64,000 nucleotides of DNA, taken from Aphrophora alni (Eukaryota > Arthropoda > Insecta > Hemiptera > Aphrophoridae). The notes under the pieces are model-generated. The model did not search any database. It was not told the DNA's origin and saw nothing but the letters and a program-made list of their open reading frames with translations. Position 1 is the first letter of the stretch; the number at the start of each line of letters is the position of its first letter. Shown here in pieces: positions 26,925-37,988 of this stretch. The stretch is from the NCBI GenBank assembly GCA_963513935.1, contig OY740769.1, positions 75,550,261 to 75,614,260 of the forward strand, given 5' to 3'. The position numbers and the translations under genes were made by a program.

Positions 26925-27579
26925 TGGAGTATTCGTTGTGAACTAGAGAGAACTCTGGTAGTGAAAATCTAGGGAAGGAAAATGCTGTCATCACAGAGTC
27001 TACTTGTGTTTTAGCCGTGAGTCTTACGAGAAACGTTGCTTAGCCCAGTAGGTGTTATCTATTAGGGGCGGAATTAGAGGTGAAATGGTATGGGTGAATA
27101 ATGGGGATGAATTCCATTTTTTAACGTGTCCGTCGTTGTAATATTGTTCTTAGATTTTAGTTAAATTTGTCACATTTATTAAGATTTAGTACTATTCATT
27201 ATGAATGTTAGAAATTTCGAAAAACAGAAGTTATTATTCAAAAATGTCGTCATCTGAAACGGTTTTTATGAACAAATGAAACGCACTATTTGGGAGTTAA
27301 GTAAGTTTGTGTACGTGGAAATAATTGAAGATGGTGATCTAATTATAGAAACATCATTTTGTTGAAAATAATGTTCATGTTTGGGAAATATGTATATGCA
27401 ATATTGCCTTGTATAGAGATAAAATTGATTGGGTAAAAATTCAATGTCATGTTTTTGCGAATATATCGATTTTTTAAGGTCACTGAGTAAAAAAAGAAAA
27501 GATTTCGGAATGGTGTCTGTCTGTCCTTATGCACGTGTTTTATAATCCAAAATATCAAACTTAGAAGTAGCTGTCTTAA
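26925..27579. other. Region downstream of the candidate promoter
   Basis: GC-richer to about 27115, then AT-rich. I see no gene. It would be 5' UTR or leader if the TATA box is used. Confidence 0.35.
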
Positions 27580-27602
27580 TATATATATATATATATATAT
27601 AT
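27580..27602. repeat. (TA)n microsatellite
   Basis: About 23 bp of TA directly abutting the left end of the solo-LTR candidate. The matching right flank is ATATATATA. Confidence 0.9.
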
Positions 27603-28231
27603 TGTTAGGAACAGCTCCTCTAAACTGCCTGGGTTCTTTCTTTTAATCAAAACAGTGGTTCAACGTTTAATTAATTTTTGTTATTAACATAAATTTATAT
27701 CTATCTTTCTTATAAATGAATACAATACAAAAAGGGAGTACACAATTAATTATAGAATGGTGGGATCAAAACACGTTATTATCTCTAATACAAATATCCA
27801 CAATCATATAAACAATATTCAAAATTAAATATTCATCACTCAACACCCAGAAGTATTCCAACTATTATTACTTTTATTTAATTGAAGTTACTGATATTAT
27901 AAATCAATGCTTGCTCACCTTGTAGAGTCTCAAATTCAGCCAATCCCCTTTTGTCCTTCCGTTTGTATTCAAACTTCCTGGGCTGTCTTCCACCACGGCT
28001 AGCGACGCAGCCGGTATCTTCTAACCTCCAAAAGATCCCCTCCACATTGTGCCGGCTGCTTATATATCTTTCATCGCTCGTGGTGTTCTACTTCCGATGC
28101 AAGTCAAGCATTTCAACACTTTTTCAATTCTTTCACAATAGTTGAGCCATTCTGAGTATTGTATGATTATATTATACTAAAATGAAATAATTATACGTTA
28201 ACATAAAATTAAATTAAATATATTCCTAACA
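27603..28231 (-). mobile_element. Probable solo LTR (629 bp)
   Basis: Begins TGTTAGGAA and ends TTCCTAACA, a perfect 9-bp inverted terminus of the TG...CA type. It is flanked on both sides by ATAT (27599-27602 and 28232-28235), consistent with a 4-5 bp target duplication in a TA tract. On the minus strand a TATA box (atatataag, about 28060-28070) is followed by GC-richer sequence, as in an LTR U3/R junction, which suggests minus orientation. No internal coding sequence is adjacent on either side, so a solo LTR from LTR-LTR recombination is the simplest reading. The superfamily cannot be set; a TIR-only DNA element is the alternative. Confidence 0.6.
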
Positions 28232-28748
28232 ATATATATACCGTCTTTACCACGTCCATCAACTCACAGAGATTATTATTAGCAGCTTCAGCTCAGAAAA
28301 GTTCACTGTTAAAGAAATAGTAGATGCAACTGAATTCTTTGTTTTTAAAACTAGGATCACCGAACATTACAAAATATCTTGCATTTCTGCGGAAACCATG
28401 GGTAAAAATACCCCAAAAGAAAGACAGATTCACTTTTCCATTAGTAACCTATTTCATTTTGTATATGACAGTGATAAAAAAGGCTACATCAAGGGATTCA
28501 CCAACATAAATGGTTTGGTCTGTCATAATTTCTTCATGGCTAAACATACTGGTGCTGTACCACAGGTAAATAGTTTGGCTTATCCAAGAGGCAAGGTTCC
28601 ATTTAAAAAAGCAAAGGTAGAAGACCTTAAGAAATTAAGGGAAAACACTCCTGAGGAATTTAACGAATTTTATGATGAGCTGTACTCCTGGCCAACCACT
28701 GGATGTGAAGATCTCCCGGATAGTGCCTCTGAGGAAGAACCGAAATAA
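28231..28748 (+). pseudogene. C-terminal coding fragment of an unrecognised, transposon-like protein
   Basis: An open frame starting just after a TAA and ending at a TAA after SEEEPK (28748). An internal ATG at 28398 would start a 116-residue product, but the frame is open and protein-like upstream (HVHQLTEIII; KFTVKEIVDATEFFVFKTRI), so the ATG is probably not the true start. Features include an aromatic-rich middle (HFVYDSDKKGYIKGF), a basic stretch (RGKVPFKKAKVEDLKKLREN), a tail EFYDELYSWPTT, and an acidic end. The pattern (Tyr-Pro, basic linker, then an xFYDxL motif near the C-terminus) reminds me of insect DUF7869-type, transposon-associated proteins. That comes from memory of the family and is unverified. 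The upstream part is missing because the solo-LTR candidate sits immediately before it. Confidence 0.5.
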
Positions 28749-30685
28749 AATGGTTTGGAAGTGTTTCCCAGAAAAAAGCGTGACAAACTTTTACTCTGGT
28801 TAGCCGATGTGGGCCTGCTTTGCCGAAGGCGTAAGCACCGTTTCCTTTCAATAACCAGCCAATTTAGACCTTGGTCAGGAAGTGTTCGCTATGGGGGATA
28901 TGTCGGATCCTCCCTCTCCAGTTGCTGATCGGGACTGATGCACATCCAGTTTGGTTAAAAGGGATATTTTGGGCCCCAGAGTTTTGCGGTTTGAAAATGA
29001 TCGAAAGTGATCCAAGGGCGTACCCGTACCCAGAATCTCATATGCAACCTCCAACACGATGCGCTGGTTAACTCTTTTATGGCCTCTACTTTTACTAACG
29101 TCACTCCGGGAAAAGACAACTTTCAACATTTCCGAAGAGTCTGTGTGCGAAAGGAAAAAACTCATTTCATAGGTATGGATCCAGGGACATGCTCCCAGAT
29201 TTCGTATTGTCCGCCACAGTAGTGAAGGGTCAGATTTTTCAAATATTTCCCCTTTGTTATTAATAAAACCATAGCTAGTGCTGTAGGAGTTGTTCGTTCC
29301 ATTAGGTAACTGAGAAATGGGACTTTATCAGTATAGACTATCTCTGATAAAGAGTGTCACTCTGTATAAAAATTAAGTCCTTTTTCGATTTCGTTAACGT
29401 GTGTTGAACCTTATAAGGGCGTGAATTCTTCTAGAGGTTTTGTTTCTTGACTTGAATTATTAATTTACGATAGTACGGTGGAAATAAAGAAACAGCTCGA
29501 CGACCAACAAGTTATTATTGTTTAAACGATTTTTCGTACTGAAAATGGCGAGAAAAAACCAACTAGGTCTTTAATATTGACATTTCCTGTACCCATTCTT
29601 CCTGAGCGAGTGTTTGCTGGATTCTACAGTCTAACTGTTAGACCGTACACAGACTTCAGCTACGGAATATCATTTTGCTGGGTAACTGTGTATTGCGGAA
29701 TTTCAGGAAAAGCAAAAGCTGTTTTTTGCCTTAAAACTCCTAAAAACAACATAAAAACAAACAAAAATTAAGCTTACAATCTACGAGGTGATAGGACAGT
29801 ATGGAAACGGCTCCTTATCTTTGATTCTTTTCGAGCTATATCTGTTGTAAACATCTTAACCTTAGCTATATACAAGGTTAAAAGTTTGTTTACAAAACGC
29901 AGAATGCTCCAAACTTTTATGTTACAACTACTTTTGTTACAGTTTCATCATCAATGTTGTTCAGTATTTTTATATGCCCTTTTAGAATAAACTGGTTCCT
30001 CCACATTTACGATCTTCTGTCTCCGTCTAACAATATCAGACCACAATAATTAGTTGATCATACGATCCAGAAGAGTCCATGTCAGTCATACGAGGGGTGT
30101 TTTTACCCACAATTGCAGAAATGTTCAAGGCTAAATGACATCATCATAGCCTCCCATTGGTCCAGAATGATCGGACTATATCACTTGATTGGGGACGCGT
30201 TCCATCTTTTTGAAGGGTAGAAAGTTAGTTGTAAAGCACACCTCATCTGTGTAACACGCAAACGCTAATTCCTTTCAACTCGCTTTTATTTTATATGCAA
30301 GTGCATAGTTTTCATAACGTAACGCGGTATTTATTATCATTTGGCTCTGCCACGCTTTTTAATAATTAACCTATTTTATAAGTGCAATCTGTTTAGATTT
30401 AAGAGTGACAAATATAAACAATAGAATAATTATGATAACCAGCTAGCTGTGTTAAGTGTAGTGCTACGTCCTGTCTACATCGCTTCCTGAATTACCCTGT
30501 TGGACAATTGGACATTGCATCAATTCAAGGTAATGAACTTTATTGTTACTCACTTACTATTTACACAGATTTGTATGAAAGTCTAATTAACATAAACTCT
30601 GTACCGTCATTCAACCACTCGTTGGAACTTATAAAGTTTGAGTTCACTATAAAACTCTGGTCCCTCGGTAACTAATAGATCTTCG
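28749..30685. other. Non-coding or unrecognised
   Basis: 28749-29230 has balanced composition and overlapping short frames on both strands (for example 28875-29165 minus, 29007-29222 plus) but no domain I recognise. It may be decayed transposon sequence continuous with the fragment upstream. 29231-30685 is AT-rich. An isolated acgaggggtgttttt at about 30089-30103 resembles a mariner-type end but has no partner. Confidence 0.4.
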
Positions 30686-31333
30686 TTTACCTTTTGCATC
30701 CCGACATTTAATTTTCAATATGTTCCAAAAATCCCAACCATTATCTGCTATGTATGTGCATAGAATCCCGGGCTCAATTTAGCAAATTTTCAGTGTTTCG
30801 CAAAAAAATGTGTATTAAATTTATTTACTGATCAATTTTGATGATTTTTTTTTATTTTGTGTAGAATGAAATGGTCTATAAGGTAGTATATTTTTAAAAT
30901 AAGTGTAAATGCATGTTAGATATGAAATTTTTTAAATTGTTACTTACCAAAAAAAAATTTCCAGAAATTTTCACTTTATTCTTGAAAATGACACACAAAA
31001 AAAATATCATGAACACTTTTTTCCACATAACATAACTGAACACTTAAAAATGAACAAAACACTCAAATTTCATTATATTATATTAAAAAATGTCAGAGTT
31101 ATTAAGTTTTTTTGGAAATTACTACATAACCAGTTCTGCGGTTAGTTTTAAAGGAATAGGAATAGTATATAGCAACAATAATAACTCTTGCACTGATTAT
31201 TCTTGTAAACATTTTTTTAAAAGCAATGTTTTGAAATTTAAAATATTATAAGTTTTGGTGATAAAAAAAAACATACATCTTAAACTAAGTAATAATCTTA
31301 AAAAAAATAGTTTTTAGTTTAGAACGGAGAAAG

Positions 31334-32991
31334 TTAGCATTTGTGGAAAGGATAACATTTAGGGTGAACATCCTTTTTACACTTTGCACAGATAAAAGTA
31401 GATTTTTTCCTTTTTCCTCCAGAACTAGTGCTGGCTAAACTACATACACAGCAATTTTTTTCTCTTTTCATTGGTAATTTTTCAAAACAGTTGTTGAGTC
31501 GATTAGCATCACCACCTTATTCTTCTTCAGGGTCATTGATTAAATTAGGATCACTGTTTCCTTTTATGTCTAACCACTCAGCAGCTAATACATTTACTAA
31601 TTCAACTGTAAATTGTAGTCTGCGCATTGGATTTGTTTTATTTGCTTGATATAATATGTACATATTTAGAACCATTCTATCGATCAAATTAAAAGTTATC
31701 TTTTTCCAAAATTTTGTTGTTTTACGGTCTCGCATATATTGATGCAACATCTGATCAAAACCATCCACACCTCCCATGTAGTCATTATACTGTCTAATAA
31801 ATGTTGGTTTGTTAGTAATGTATAGCTTGTTTCCTCTCTTTTTGGACTTCTGTTGGTTTCCAGCCTTTGCATCGGTTGAGAGAAGCAACACCGGTTTCTT
31901 CTGGGTTTGTTTCTGCCTGTAGCCTAACATTAACATGTTTCTTTTCCTTTTGTTTTTTTTTTTTGCCCAACATTATATTTTTCTTTTAGTTCTAGAGGAA
32001 TTCCTTTTCTGTTCTGTCTGACAGTTCCTGTCAAAAAAGTCATTTTTGCATACAATGCTTTAGCTCATCAACTGTAATGTACTTTCCAGGTGTAAAATAT
32101 AACTTTGATACTTCATTTATGTGATTTATGAGAGGTTGAACACGCGCACAGGGGTCATAGTTAGGTTCATTTGGCTTGGGAAGGTTTGCTGTGTCGACTA
32201 GATGGAAAAAAACTTAAACTTTCTTGGAAACGATTACGGCTTAACATCTTTCCAAACCAAGGAAAATACTGGCTATCAGATTTCCACCAATAACTAGCGA
32301 TTGTTTGTTTTTCATTGATACCCATATTTATGAGGACACATATGAATGCTTGAATTTCAGCCACAGTAACAGGAGTCCATTGTCTTAAACTGTCATTTAG
32401 TCCTTTTTTTGCGTTTGAAGCTGAAATAGTTTTTTCTGCATAAATATTTGTGTACTTTGCAAATCCTTCCAACAGTATTTTAGTAAAAAATAGTCTAAAG
32501 TATGCCATGATAGGGGCATCTCGAGGGGGGCAATGTTTTACACCATCCATTTCAAGGAAAGAAAATTTATGAGGAAATCCTTCATCATTGATTTCTTCCA
32601 CATCGTTCCACCCACCATCGGTTTCGCCACTAGATTCATCTGTAGATGAGTCAGTACTTAGCCTAGGCCTACCTCTAGCAGGAGTAGGCTTAGAGCTAGT
32701 ACGTGGGTTTTCATTACTCACACCAAAACCGAAATTTGTTTGGGTTGACAAATTTTGCTCACTATCTGAAATATTTACATACGGCCTAAAAACCGCTGGA
32801 AAAGATCTTAAATGTTTATTTGGTTCAAAATCAGGGTCCTCGTCACTATCATCAAACACCGATGAGCTACTTTCAACAACAAACTCACTTTCAGAATCCT
32901 CACTTTCAGAATCCAAGTTATCATTTTCTAAAGTTTCAATAATTGTGTTGTCGCTAACAGGTAAACGTACTCGCTTCATTATCACAATCAC
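31334..32991 (-). pseudogene. piggyBac transposase with catalytic core deleted (copy 2)
   Basis: The start at 32991 gives MIVIMKRVRLP followed by a long acidic Ser/Asp/Glu-rich N-terminus, typical of piggyBac. The first conserved block (FLEMDGVKHCPPRDAPIMAY ... WTPVTVAEIQAFICVLINMG) is intact. A frame change in a run of seven T near 32210 breaks the frame. The next frame reads to YITVDELKHC near 32050, covering the first catalytic Asp. Sequence then jumps to FLTGTVRQNRKG-like residues, so roughly the central third, including the second catalytic Asp, is missing. The C-terminal part (31936-31517) keeps the third Asp in YMGGVDGFDQM. After a TAA at 31517-31519 the same frame runs on into a Cys-rich zinc tail (CCVCS; FICAKCKKDVHPKCYPFHKC) ending at 31334. 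It cannot be active. The sequence differs strongly from copy 1, so it is another family. Confidence 0.88.
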
Positions 32992-33248
32992 AATAAAAAT
33001 AACTAAACAAACTAAAAAGTTTCAAAACAACAACGTACACCAAGCACAAGTAAAGTTATTTACATCTGACAGATGACAAAAGCACAGCCACGTCTATCAC
33101 AAAAATCTTCGTCGTAGTGAACGTAGAGGTAATTTATAACTTAAGTAAATATCATAGAGGTAAATAGAACAGCTCTTTCCGATTCCATTGATATATAATA
33201 AACATAGATTCACTAATGATTTGTATTTTATATGATTTTTTTTTCTAA

Positions 33249-33312
33249 ACGTCCTTTTTTACGGACGTTGGGATTTTACGAACATACACGTGACGTCCGT
33301 AAAAAAGGACGT
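33249..33312. repeat. Subterminal perfect inverted repeat of piggyBac copy 2
   Basis: acgtccttttttacggacgt (33249-33268) and its exact reverse complement (33293-33312), separated by 24 bp. The inner part gacgtccgtaaaaaaggacg runs directly into the terminal CGGGATGCAAAGGG. Each arm also contains ACGTCC/GGACGT, so it is itself partly palindromic. Subterminal repeats in piggyBac elements bind the transposase; such a role here is inference. Confidence 0.85.
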
Positions 33313-33330
33313 CGGGATGCAAAGGGTTTA

Positions 33331-36290
33331 TAACCTAAAACAAAAGCAACAAAATGTTCTTAATGTTTTCTTTTTCCGGTTTAATAATGTGCTATTCGTG
33401 CGTAGGAACCTCAAAAAACTTATTTTATGGTAATTGGACATTTAAATATCCATAATACTCAATATTGATCTGACACGAATTTCCAATGGACTGTTTGTGG
33501 CTACAGATCTAAAATCCACCAAAAGTAAAAGTACTCCTGTGTGTGGATTGGTTGTTGACTTTTCGAGTTAGATGGAAACTCAACTAGATATTTCTAATGT
33601 AAGTCATTGTTTGATAAGATACTATCCAAATTTCAAAAATATAAATTGGCCAACAACTTTCAACACTTTTTTGGTTTCAACAAGATTAGGCACCACCTCA
33701 CTATGCACAACGAGTTAGTCAAACATTAGCAACATTTTTACACAGGTATTGTTGGCATGATGACGATTTTTACCTCAACCGACTAAACGTATAACATAAA
33801 AGATTTGGGAAATCGGGTATTTAGAGAATCGGCACTCCTGAAGCATCACTGGTAGGTGTTTGATGTTTGCCTGCCAGCATGAGTAATCACTATGAGTAAT
33901 GTAATGCTCTCACACCTTTTTTTTTTACTAAAAACTAAATATAAATAACTTTATTTCACCGTCCCAACAATCTACAGTAGAAACACTTTTTCATTAATTG
34001 TATACGGATAAAGACTAAGTTATTTTATAAAAGCATTGTAAGCCTATATGTATCAAATAAACATACTTTAACATTCTAAGTCAAATTACAAACCTTGATA
34101 ATGAGTTTAGAAATTCCACAGTAACACATACTGGTAATTTACAATCTTTAGTTTTGATATGGTAAATGGCTCACAATATTTATAACATTTTTTATAAAAA
34201 CAACCATATTATTTTCCATAATAATAAATAACAAGGTGTTCACCTACTACAATAATGATATTTTTATTTTAATCTTAAATAACGTTTTTGAAAACATACA
34301 GGTAAGATATGTGTAACATAAAACTTTGGAACATTCTGTAGATGGTTTCTGGATATTAAGGTCAAACTCAGCCATGCAAAAGATGAACAAATCTATTTAC
34401 ACTTGTTGCTACTCTTTTCCTCTTTGGTCATTCTCTTGGCACTTATTACCTACCGAGTCTAAAGGCAATTATTATGGAATAAATTATATCGTTCCTCTGG
34501 CAAATTTTTTATCGAACCTAAATATTTATAGTTACTGAATTAACCGTCCTTAACATAACGCATGCTATATATATATATATATTTTTCAAAACCTCCAAAT
34601 TTATAACCTCACATCCTAAAGGATAAATTACCACAATGCAATAATTTATACAAAATATTAACCTTGAGTTAATTGGGTTAGAAGATCTTAAGATATTCCT
34701 TAACAAAAATTGTACACGTTGACATGTGGTATATTAGCGACAATCATTTGACTGCTTTCCTTATTGCTCAAACCGTTTACACACAAACTTGATGTATAAG
34801 TTGATACGAAATCGCGATACTTTTCTAGCAAATCAATAGTAAAATATTAAGCACAATAAAACAACTGATCTCTTCACCATTAAATTTAAAAAAGAAAAAT
34901 AGCCTGTATCAATTTCTTATCCACATGTAATAATTTACATCTGTTGTTACATGTACACAAAAACTTTCTTGATTGATGATTGTCAAAATGTACAACTGAT
35001 GATGATGACTTAGTCACCGAAATGTCTTCTTAAACAAATCAAATGTTTATTGTAGACAATTGTGTTTTTTATTTCTTTTGTTTATGTTGTACATCTATTA
35101 TAAATCCATGATGGAATAAAACTGTTTACTGAGGGAAGGTTATTGGTAGACATCACTCAATGATTTCTATTCCATCTGAATGCTCCATCAATGGATATAA
35201 CACGACCCTGTTATTTAAAAAAAACAAGGATTTGCTTTCAGCAGTCTCAATAGTTATTTGTCGAATTCACAGTAAAATAAATGCATTTCCTTACTTCTAA
35301 AAAATTCTCCTTACCTTCTCAGTATCACAGAAACAAATCAATGTGCTTGAAATATATTAATTACTATTTATAAATAATCTATATTATTTGGTACATTATT
35401 ATTTGGTTGTCCAGATTGGTTTTTAGTTTTAAATTTCCAATACTCTCAACCGTATATTTATTCTATCCATATTCGTTATTTTTTACGTAGGCCTATTCTT
35501 TACACTTTACATTAACACTTGATGATAATAGTGATTATTGAGTTTTAGAAATTACATTTTTATGTATTTTGGTATTATATGTCCATTCTTACATATTGAA
35601 TTACAGTGATTATCTAAGGGACATAATTAGGAGCAACAAAACATAAATACTGATTTTAAATGAAATCAAAGTTTAAAGCTTCTGATAAATCAGTGCTACA
35701 TGAAGACCGTCATTTTGTAAATAAACCATCTTCAAAGTTTCTTCTTGTACTTACGTTCCCAGATAAAAAAATCACTACTAACTCCAGGAAAATTTCCAGA
35801 CTGACTATATTGGTAAAAATAAACCATTATAGAACTTCTAACTTCTAACATTTCAAAATGGGTCAAAGAATTTTGACGTACGAAAAATCCAGCGCCAACA
35901 ACCAGACTCAAACCTTACAACGAGTTACAACGAGCTAAACGTGGTTATGCCAATTTCGTCACGTCGATCTCTAAAAAAAAAATGACATTTGATGTAAACC
36001 ACATGTACATACACAATATGTAACAAAAAGAATCAATAGGCACATTAATACTCTACACACATTATATCTAATATATAATCATTTATTTCTAAAATGGATT
36101 AGTTTGTATAGCCAACGGTATTCTAACTATCAACAAAAATGCTATGAATATACAACACATGGCAGTGAAGGTTTAAGATATCCATCATGCACAAACAAAA
36201 TAACTATTCATTGTATAACCAAAACGAAGTCGACTTATGTGTAACGACTCCTTCTGTGAATCGTGAATAACGTGAATCGGAATTACTTGG

Positions 36291-36292
<2 letters not shown>
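33331..36292. other. AT-rich non-coding stretch
   Basis: No gene seen. It contains a short (TA)n at about 34564-34582 and the hammerhead-like motif listed at 34978-35040. Confidence 0.45.
34978..35040 (+). ncRNA. Hammerhead-ribozyme-like motif (degenerate)
   Basis: CTGATGA (34996-35002) matches the hammerhead CUGANGA core. It is followed by a short hairpin (35003-35018; GATGAC / GTCACC with loop TTA and one mismatch) in the stem II position, then GAAA (35019-35022). The next bases AUGU are self-complementary with G-U wobbles and are followed by C (35026), matching the stem III plus cleavage-site arrangement of dimeric hammerheads. Distal stem I could form between GATTGT (34978-34983) and ACAAATC (35034-35040), but the bases next to the core pair poorly. 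Such motifs are known in Penelope-like elements and retrozymes; no such coding region is seen here. Activity is doubtful. Confidence 0.35.

Positions 36293-36358
<66 letters not shown>
36293..36358. repeat. (TA)n microsatellite
   Basis: About 66 bp of TA repeat, roughly 60 bp left of the gypsy element. Confidence 0.95.
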
Positions 36359-36361
<3 letters not shown>

Positions 36362-36423
36362 AACAATACAAACCTGGTGCTAAATAGATCCATCATGTTA
36401 TTACAATTGATATTAAATATAAT

Positions 36424-37403
36424 ATAACAAATCTTTACTTATGAATAATTTTTTAAAATTCTAAGTCTAAAATTATTAAAAATGAAAAACTAGAGATTAG
36501 TTAACAATATCACTTTAAACAGTTATTTATTAATTATTATAATACAAAATCATATTTGAAATATTTTTAATTAGTCTTTGATCTTTAGTAATTACAATTG
36601 AAATAAATGTTCAATTCAAATGCCTCTAGGCTTAGCTCAGTCTATATAGTAAATTTATATTTAGAAATATATTTTAATTAGTTCAATTAATCTCGGGATA
36701 GGCACTCGGCTGGGATGATTGTATTATTTTATTTTTAAAAACGCATATATAAATTGTAGTGGAAGTTTATTAAATTTTGAAAAAAGAATTTAAATATTCA
36801 AGTTCTTATAATGGTTACTTAATAGTTCTAGGCCTTTAATAAGGTTCCTTTTAAATTGATAAAATAAAAGAAAACGTTTAACTGTTATTAGACAGAATAT
36901 ACCAAGTTCTGTATTAGCACTACTTTTATTCACTGTATAAAGATCAAAACAAAAACACTTATTAATTATAAAAAAACTTTGGAGGTGGGATTTTTGGCTT
37001 CTTGCTATGTCGAATGCTACAATGTTAATAATAATTTTCATAACTAAGCGGGTTTTTGCTTCGTTGCGGAGGGATCTCTTCTCTGCATCGTTTGTTGAAG
37101 TGCCGATCGTCTTCCGCTGTTGTATATAGTCCTGGTATTTTATACCTTTTCTGGATATTAGGCAATTTTTGATTATACTGATATACTTTTAAATTCATAT
37201 TGTTTATAATAATTCAATTTATGAGTTAATTAGTTGTTATTTAAATGGTTAAATTTTGTTTCTAATCGCGATTACAAATATCAGCTGGGCGTATATTTAC
37301 TAATTCATTCGATAGAGGCTTTGGCTTTTTTATTTTACCCTAATTTTATTTCTTCTTATTTATTAGTTTATAATGCTTAGTCTCAGATGTTATTTGTACT
37401 GTT
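36424..37403 (-). repeat. 3' LTR of gypsy element
   Basis: About 980 bp, matching the other LTR base for base except T at 36865 (A at 43863) and an extra C at about 37059. A short minus-strand open frame (37041-36790) lies wholly inside the LTR, is longer in the other LTR because of the indel, and is not regarded as a gene. In sense orientation the LTR starts AACAGTAC and ends TTTGTTAT. Confidence 0.95.
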
Positions 37404-37988
37404 ATAATGCCCTTCAAACTGATTTTTGATGAGGGTACTGAGTCTAAAATCATTTTGTGAAGTACAAATAACATCTTTTCTTTAACTATAACATGTAACA
37501 ATGAACTAACTTAAACTTGTTAATAATAAAATGACTTAAAACTAATAACAATTCTTTCATCTTACATGGTTAATAATATCATTTTAATTCACTTTTATGG
37601 CTGTTAATCGGGGTGGGGGTTTATATGTAGTTCTTAAGATTATAGTTTTTTTTTTTTTTTTATATAAGGAACATTGTCTTGATGTAGGGTCTTTACTGGG
37701 TTTCATATACACTGGGACATTGGGGTAGGTTCTCATGATTTGTAGTTTGTACTTTGTACTTGGTGGGATCGGGTTGGGACTTATGTATAGTTCAATAAGA
37801 TTGTAGTCTTTTGGTTGGGGCACACACATATAAAATTGTTTTTCACTTCACTTGGGCTATATTGTTTCTTGGTTTGGGTTTTATAATATATGTGAATTAT
37901 TTGGAGTTTCTTTAATACATTAAGCAACATTTATCATGTTTAATATATGTTGGGTGGCTGTTATGTTATGGTTTGTGCATAGGTATAT
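37404..37988 (-). other. 3' untranslated internal segment with polypurine tract
   Basis: Lies between the pol stop and the 3' LTR. On the sense strand TTTGAAGGG (about 37409-37419) precedes the LTR, fitting a polypurine tract for plus-strand priming, though it is short and followed by CATTAT. An 81-codon frame (37829-37584, Pro/Lys-rich) has no recognisable domain and is not a retroviral envelope. A 15-bp sequence here (37462-37476) is the exact inverse of one inside the LTR (37385-37399). Confidence 0.55.

Larger units (their letters stand above)
30690..33326 (-). mobile_element. piggyBac-type DNA transposon (copy 2), both ends present
   Basis: Left TIR CCTTTTGCATCCCGAC (30690-30705) and right TIR, on the opposite strand, CCCTTTGCATCCCGAC (33311-33326): 15 of 16 bases match. 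The element is flanked by TTTA on both sides (30686-30689 and 33327-33330) where piggyBac elements normally have TTAA. Total 2637 bp. It encloses a broken piggyBac transposase on the minus strand. Near the right end lies a 20-bp perfect inverted repeat (33249-33268 and 33293-33312). Ends and coding content agree on the family, so the delimitation is strong. Confidence 0.88.

Noticed and set aside
28875..29222. Overlapping frames on both strands, thought to be retroelement protease
   Set aside because: Only a faint LLIG-like resemblance and no catalytic motif; not supportable.
30370..30530. Possible exon with donor-like CAAG|GTAATG near 30527
   Set aside because: No acceptor, no extended frame and no composition change; too weak to list as a feature.
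32588..33076. 162-codon Ser-rich plus-strand frame
   Set aside because: Antisense shadow of the acidic, Ser-rich N-terminus of piggyBac copy 2.
37584..37829. 81-codon frame after gypsy pol as an envelope gene
   Set aside because: Too short, no signal peptide or transmembrane segment, ends in low complexity.
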